Shown: one piece after another, positions 59,974 through 64,000 of the stretch
Numbering within the stretch: position 1 is the stretch's first letter
Layout: each line of letters opens with the position of its first letter
Position numbers and translations under genes: made by a program
NCBI RefSeq assembly: GCF_004310335.1
Contig: NZ_SIRS01000005.1
Span: 186,001 to 250,000, forward strand
DNA from: Hyunsoonleella pacifica
Lineage (GTDB): Bacteria > Bacteroidota > Bacteroidia > Flavobacteriales > Flavobacteriaceae
Direction: 5' to 3'
DNA length: 64,000 nt
The notes under the pieces: model-generated
Databases searched by the model: none
What the model was told of the DNA's origin: nothing
The model's input: only the letters and a program-made list of their open reading frames with translations

Positions 59974-62079
59974 TTAAACTGCTTTTGGTTCTAGCTCAGT
60001 TTGTGCTTCTCTAAACGCTCTAACTTTTGCTAAAAACTGATTTGCATTTTCAATATATTTTGAAGCAAAATCAGCAGTTGGTGCAAATTTATTAATTTGA
60101 TATATCAATTCTGAGAAAGATGTTCCTAAATCTATACGACCACTTTCAACAAACAACTCATCAAACTGCTTAATAATTCCTGCATGTGTGTTTGTTTTCT
60201 TATTTTCAGCCAATAATAATGCTTTAGCTGAATTTACTAAAGATTGGTAGGCTAAATAAATAGCACCAGAATACACACCATTATCAAAAGACTCTTTGGC
60301 GTTTTCGATTTTTTCTTCACTTTCAAAGAATAAAGTTGCAATTAAATCTATTACTACACCAGCACATTCTCCAATACCTATTTCTTTTACGTATTTTTCT
60401 TCTTCTCCCCAATCAATAAAATCAGCTTGGGTTAAATTAGTAGCATCTTGTAAATCATTTAAGAAATCATAAAAATACTTTTCGCCTTTTTCTTGGTAGT
60501 ATTCTACAAATTGTTTGCCGTTTGCATTGGCTTCAAAATCATTTAAAATTCTGCGCAGTGCTTCTGGACCTCTTTTACTTGGCACTTTTACTACTTTATC
60601 AGCAAAGGTTGCATTACCATCGCCTTGGTTACCACCACCAAGCAATACTTGTAAGGCTGGTGCCACTAATTTATCTGGCGTACGTACCGTCATCCCTTGG
60701 AATCCAATGTTGGCCATATTGTGTTGTCCACAAGCATTCATACAACCACTAATCTTAATTACTAAATCTTCATTTTTAAGATATTGTGGATATTCTGCTT
60801 TAATAACACGCTCTAACTCCTCTGCAATACCTGTACTACTCGCAATACCTAAATTACAAGTATCTGTACCAGGACATGCTGTAATATCTACAGCCTTATT
60901 ATATCCTGCTTCTACAAAACCTAGTTTCTCTAATTCGGTATAGAAAAATGGCACTAATTCTCTTTTCACAAAAGGAATTACGATGTTTTGACGCAAGGTT
61001 AAACGCACTTCGCCTGCAGCGTATTTATCTACTAAATCTGCTAACAAACGTGCTTTATCTGTGTGAAAATCTCCCAATAACACTTTAATACCTATACCTA
61101 CATAACCCTCCTGTTTTTGTGGAATTAAGTTGGTAGATTTCCAAGTTTCAAATGCTTGTTGGTCTTTTATAGATACTTCTGGAAATTCAGTTATGTCTAC
61201 TGGTGTTGAAGCCACGTAAGACTCTGCATCAATAGGAACACTTTTAAATTCTATAGCGTTTTGTTCTTCTGCAATTAAGTCTTTAAACGCTTCTAAACCG
61301 ATGTCTTTTACTAAAAACTTCATTCTAGCTTTTGCACGACTTTTACGCTCGCCATAACGGTCAAATACACGTAAAACCCCTTCCATGATTGGGATGATTT
61401 TATCAGTCTCCACAAAATCATACAATACATCTGCATGACGTGGCTGCGATCCTAATCCTCCTGCTACCATAACTTTAAACCCACGAACACCATCTTTCAT
61501 TTTAGCAATGTACCCTATATCGTGTAAATACGATAAGCCTGTATCTTGATCTGTAGAAGAAAAAGACACCTTGAATTTGCGTCCCATTTCTTGACAAATG
61601 GCATTACGTAAAAAGAATTTATACAAAGCATCTGCATACGGCGACACATCAAAAGGTTCGTTCACATCAATACCAGCAGTTTCAGAAGCTGTAACGTTTC
61701 TTACCACGTTACCACATGCTTCACGTACCGTAACCTCATCCTTTTCTAATTCTGCCCAAAGCTCTGGCGTTCTGTTTAAATCCACATAGTGAATTTGAAT
61801 ATCTTGACGCGTTGTAATGTGTAAACGCCCGCGCGAATATTCATCAGAAACTGCAGAAATTCGACGTAATTGATTACTTTTTAGCTTTCCGTAAGGTACT
61901 TTTATACGAATCATTTGTACGCCTTCTTGACGTTGACCGTAAACCCCACGTGCTAAACGTAAGCTTCTGAATTTTTCTTCATCTATTTTACCATTATGAA
62001 ATAACTCTATTTTTTGAGCTAATTCTATAATGTCCTTTTGTACTATAGGATTTTCTATTTCAGTTTCGAAACTTCTCAT
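59974..62079 (-). CDS. Siroheme sulfite/nitrite reductase fused to a C-terminal HEPN domain
   Basis: 701 residues. The first about 545 are a ferredoxin-type sulfite/nitrite reductase: RLARGVYGQRQEGVQMIRIKVPYG, SRGRLHITTRQDIQ, ACGNVVRNVTASE, and the 4Fe4S-siroheme ligands in TACPGTDTCNLG and SGCMNACGQHNMANIGF. Residues about 570-700 form an extra helical domain (FFESEEKIENAKESFDNGVYSGAIYLAYQSLVNSAKALLLAENK, then THAGIIKQFDELFVESGRIDL) that fits the HEPN fold. In this sulfate-assimilation cluster sulfite reduction to sulfide is the likely reaction. The role of the HEPN part is unknown. Confidence 0.93.
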   Translation of the reverse strand: MRSFETEIENPIVQKDIIELAQKIELFHNGKIDEEKFRSLRLARGVYGQRQEGVQMIRIKVPYGKLKSNQLRRISAVSDEYSRGRLHITTRQDIQIHYVDLNRTPELWAELEKDEVTVREACGNVVRNVTASETAGIDVNEPFDVSPYADALYKFFLRNAICQEMGRKFKVSFSSTDQDTGLSYLHDIGYIAKMKDGVRGFKVMVAGGLGSQPRHADVLYDFVETDKIIPIMEGVLRVFDRYGERKSRAKARMKFLVKDIGLEAFKDLIAEEQNAIEFKSVPIDAESYVASTPVDITEFPEVSIKDQQAFETWKSTNLIPQKQEGYVGIGIKVLLGDFHTDKARLLADLVDKYAAGEVRLTLRQNIVIPFVKRELVPFFYTELEKLGFVEAGYNKAVDITACPGTDTCNLGIASSTGIAEELERVIKAEYPQYLKNEDLVIKISGCMNACGQHNMANIGFQGMTVRTPDKLVAPALQVLLGGGNQGDGNATFADKVVKVPSKRGPEALRRILNDFEANANGKQFVEYYQEKGEKYFYDFLNDLQDATNLTQADFIDWGEEEKYVKEIGIGECAGVVIDLIATLFFESEEKIENAKESFDNGVYSGAIYLAYQSLVNSAKALLLAENKKTNTHAGIIKQFDELFVESGRIDLGTSFSELIYQINKFAPTADFASKYIENANQFLAKVRAFREAQTELEPKAV

Positions 62080-62091
62080 TTTCTTTTTCTT

Positions 62092-63339
62092 TTATTGGAT
62101 AAATCCAGCGCCTACTGTATTGTTAGATTGCGGATCAATTAAAATGAAAGACCCATTAGTTCTATGGTTTTTAAATTGATCGTAGAAAATAGGCTTGTTT
62201 AACTTAAACGTTACTGATGCAATATCATTAATACCTAAACCTGTAACATCTTTTTCAAAACCTGAATAATCAGGGTTAATTTTATGATTAATACGATCTA
62301 CTTTTGCTAACACCTTGTTAATACCATGTTGAACAATATATTTCCCTCCTGGGTTTAGCTGCTCAGCATCCATCCAACATACATTTGCAGTAAACTGCTT
62401 ATCTATGGTTGGCAAGTCGTTTTCTTTCACAATCATATCGCCACGACTTACATTAATATCATTTTCTAAAGTGATGGTAACTGACGAACGTCTTGATGCC
62501 GTTTCGTACTTTTCATCATAGAAATAGATATCTTTTATTTTAGAACGTGTTTTTGATGGTAATACAATAATATCGTCGCCAACACTTAAATCGCCACCGT
62601 ACACTTTACCAGCATAACCTCTAAAATCATGGTAATCTTCAGTTTTAGGACGAATAACGTATTGTACCGGGAAACGTGGTGTACCTACATTAAAGATATC
62701 AGACTTATCGATAGCTTCTAAATGCTCTAACAAAGCTTCTCCGTCATACCAAGGCATATTATCAGAACGATTAACAACATTATCTCCTTTTAAAGCACTT
62801 ACAGGAATAAATGTAATTTTTTGATCTTGATAATCACGTTTACTCATCAATTCCTCAAAATCAGCTTTAATTTTATTATAAACTTCTTCTGAGTAATCCA
62901 CCAAGTCCATTTTATTAATAGCCACTACAATATCTTTAACTCTTAAAAGATTATTGATAAAAAAGTGACGATTAGTTTGCTCGATAACCCCTTTTCTAGC
63001 ATCAATTAAAATGATAGATGCCTGAGATGTTGAAGCCCCTGTTACCATGTTACGCGTATATTCTACATGACCCGGAGTATCTGCAATGATGTAACTTTTC
63101 TTTTTAGTTGAAAAATATATGTGTGCCACATCAATAGTGATACCTTGCTCTCTTTCTGCAACCAAACCATCGGTAGCTAATGAGAAATCTAAGTAATCGT
63201 ACCCACGCTGCTTACTGGTTTTTTCTATGGCTTCTAACTTATCTGTAGTTAAAGATTTTGTATCGTAAAGAATACGTCCTATTAAGGTACTTTTTCCGTC
63301 ATCTACACTTCCTGCTGTTGCTATTTTTAATACTTCCAT
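62092..63339 (-). CDS. cysN: Sulfate adenylyltransferase subunit 1 (GTPase)
   Basis: 415 residues of the translation-factor GTPase type: G1 AGSVDDGKSTLIGRIL, EREQGITIDVAHIYF (G2), DTPGHVEYTRNM (G3), NKMDLVDY (G4), then beta-barrel domains (RPKTEDYHDFRGYAGKVYGG). It drives ATP sulfurylase, making APS from sulfate with CysD. There is no fused APS kinase domain (length 415 versus about 630 for NodQ types). It follows cysD by 128 bases of family E repeat. Confidence 0.96.
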   Translation of the reverse strand: MEVLKIATAGSVDDGKSTLIGRILYDTKSLTTDKLEAIEKTSKQRGYDYLDFSLATDGLVAEREQGITIDVAHIYFSTKKKSYIIADTPGHVEYTRNMVTGASTSQASIILIDARKGVIEQTNRHFFINNLLRVKDIVVAINKMDLVDYSEEVYNKIKADFEELMSKRDYQDQKITFIPVSALKGDNVVNRSDNMPWYDGEALLEHLEAIDKSDIFNVGTPRFPVQYVIRPKTEDYHDFRGYAGKVYGGDLSVGDDIIVLPSKTRSKIKDIYFYDEKYETASRRSSVTITLENDINVSRGDMIVKENDLPTIDKQFTANVCWMDAEQLNPGGKYIVQHGINKVLAKVDRINHKINPDYSGFEKDVTGLGINDIASVTFKLNKPIFYDQFKNHRTNGSFILIDPQSNNTVGAGFIQ

Positions 63340-63344
63340 TTTAT

Positions 63345-63470
63345 ATTGGCTGTTGGCCTTTGGCTTTTAGCTGTTGGCTAATCTCCGCTTGCCTAATTTT
63401 AAATTCTTTTTAGTTTTGCTAAAGGCTAAAAGCCAATAGCTAAAGGCAAAATTTGCTTTCGCAAATTTTA
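63345..63470. repeat. Family E repeat block (copy 2) and AT hairpin
   Basis: 63345-63382 (TTGGCTGTTGGCCTTTGGCT ...) faces 63415-63450 (TTTTGCTAAAGGCTAAAAGC ...) with opposite wording, so the two arms can pair. AAAATTTGC-TTTC-GCAAATTTT follows at 63448-63469 and overlaps the cysD stop codon. It fills the cysD-cysN gap. Confidence 0.65.
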
Positions 63471-64000
63471 AAAGTACCCTTGTTGTTTACGTTTTTCCAT
63501 GGCTGCTTCAGAGCGTTTATCGTCTATACGTGCACCACGTTCTGAAATTGAAGAGTCTCTAATTTCTTCAACAACTTTATCAATTGAAACCGCATCAGAT
63601 AATACGGCTGCGGTACAACTCATATCACCTACGGTTCTAAAACGCACCATTTTTTCTAATACTTCTTCGTGCTCGTCTCTGTAAACCACCTCATCATCAG
63701 CAGACCAAATCATGCCATCTCTTAAAAACACTTTACGCTTGTGTGCAAAGTAGATTGAAGGAATTTCGATGTTTTCTTTTTCTATGTAAGACCAAACATC
63801 TAATTCTGTCCAGTTAGAAATTGGGAACACACGAACATTCTGTCCATGATCTATCTCGCCATTCAACATATCAAACAACTCTGGTCGTTGGTTTTTCTCA
63901 TCCCATTGTCCAAAATCATCACGTACAGAAAAAATACGTTCTTTTGCTCTTGCTTTTTCTTCATCACGTCTTGCTCCACCTATTGCTGCATCAAACTTAA
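63468..64000 (-). CDS. cysD: Sulfate adenylyltransferase subunit 2 (partial)
   Basis: The reading frame is open from the window edge to a TAA at 63468-63470, giving the C-terminal about 177 residues. It shows FDAAIGGARRDEEKARAKERI, then WDEKNQRPELFDMLNGEID, VRVFPISNWTELDVWSYIEKENI, RDGMIWSADDEVV and the tail ERGARIDDKRSEAAMEKRKQ. These match the PAPS-reductase-like CysD. Its start lies outside the window (no start codon should be sought at 63878). It works with CysN to form APS. Upstream genes such as cysH cannot be seen. Confidence 0.95.
   Translation of the reverse strand, partial: KFDAAIGGARRDEEKARAKERIFSVRDDFGQWDEKNQRPELFDMLNGEIDHGQNVRVFPISNWTELDVWSYIEKENIEIPSIYFAHKRKVFLRDGMIWSADDEVVYRDEHEEVLEKMVRFRTVGDMSCTAAVLSDAVSIDKVVEEIRDSSISERGARIDDKRSEAAMEKRKQQGYF

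Noticed and set aside
63468-63878. Short cysD reading frame starting at 63878
   Set aside because: The first codon there is TTG in the middle of a continuing frame; upstream residues to the window edge match CysD, so the gene is partial rather than short.

Overview
The window is low-GC DNA from a gliding-type member of the Bacteroidota, most likely family Flavobacteriaceae. The evidence is gldA, two proteins with type IX secretion (T9SS) C-terminal sorting domains, the exosortase variant XrtF, a SusC-like TonB receptor with a carboxypeptidase-like N-domain, DUF6090 and HYC_CC_PP family proteins, and several upstream sites matching the Bacteroidota promoter pattern TTTG / TAnnTTTG. The genus cannot be fixed from the sequence alone. 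No rRNA, tRNA, CRISPR array, prophage or insertion sequence was seen; this is ordinary chromosome with many small intergenic palindromic repeats.

Layout. 1-6.6 kb: a truncated CsgG-like gene, small DUF6090, DUF2200 and GIY-YIG-like genes, then a metal-related locus (HMA protein, TonB receptor, HMA-MauE membrane fusion, HYC_CC_PP protein). 6.8-7.8 kb: exosortase XrtF and its partner. 7.8-10.1 kb: GAF protein and purH. 10.2-13.0 kb: a possible small membrane peptide and a LytTR response regulator/TPR histidine kinase pair. 13.1-16.3 kb: an orphan gene and a T9SS cargo protein with five 115-residue tandem repeats. 16.5-22.9 kb: elongasome operon mreB-mreC-mreD-PBP2-rodA and a lipoprotein-type peptide deformylase. 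23.1-26.5 kb: circularly permuted ATP-grasp / alpha-E / transglutaminase operon. 26.6-37.7 kb: minus-strand housekeeping genes (polyprenyl synthase, rlmN, queA, aroA, MazG-like, two DUF3857 proteins, dtd, rsgA) and a small T9SS protein. 37.9-39.1 kb: two exported orphans. 39.1-43.3 kb: the phenylalanine/tyrosine operon pheA-aminotransferase-tyrA-DAHP synthase/chorismate mutase. 43.5-47.8 kb: gldA, pta-ackA. 47.8-50.1 kb: DUF2807 lipoprotein, VOC protein, PagL-like deacylase. 50.1-64 kb: a sulfur-assimilation and methionine run on the minus strand (cysD, cysN, HEPN-fused sulfite reductase, cobA, siroheme synthase, ferredoxin-NADP reductase, cysE, cysM, split metH, metF).

The most striking signal lies upstream of pheA on the minus strand (43191-43325). 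A 26-codon leader ORF has ten Phe/Tyr codons between codons 6 and 17, followed by a 10-bp terminator hairpin whose U-run touches the pheA start codon. An 8-nt segment inside the leader ORF is perfectly complementary to the 5' arm of that terminator. This is the architecture of ribosome-mediated transcription attenuation sensing Phe/Tyr-tRNA charging. It was not part of the supplied gene calls and would control the whole aromatic operon.

Other points worth a second look: inverted repeat pairs that supply the stop codons of tyrA and metH, a large dispersed element present four times, a 690-bp higher-order duplication in the repeat-bearing T9SS gene, a secreted lipoprotein deformylase, a sulfite reductase-HEPN fusion, and a DUF3857 paralogue that has lost its transglutaminase Cys and His.
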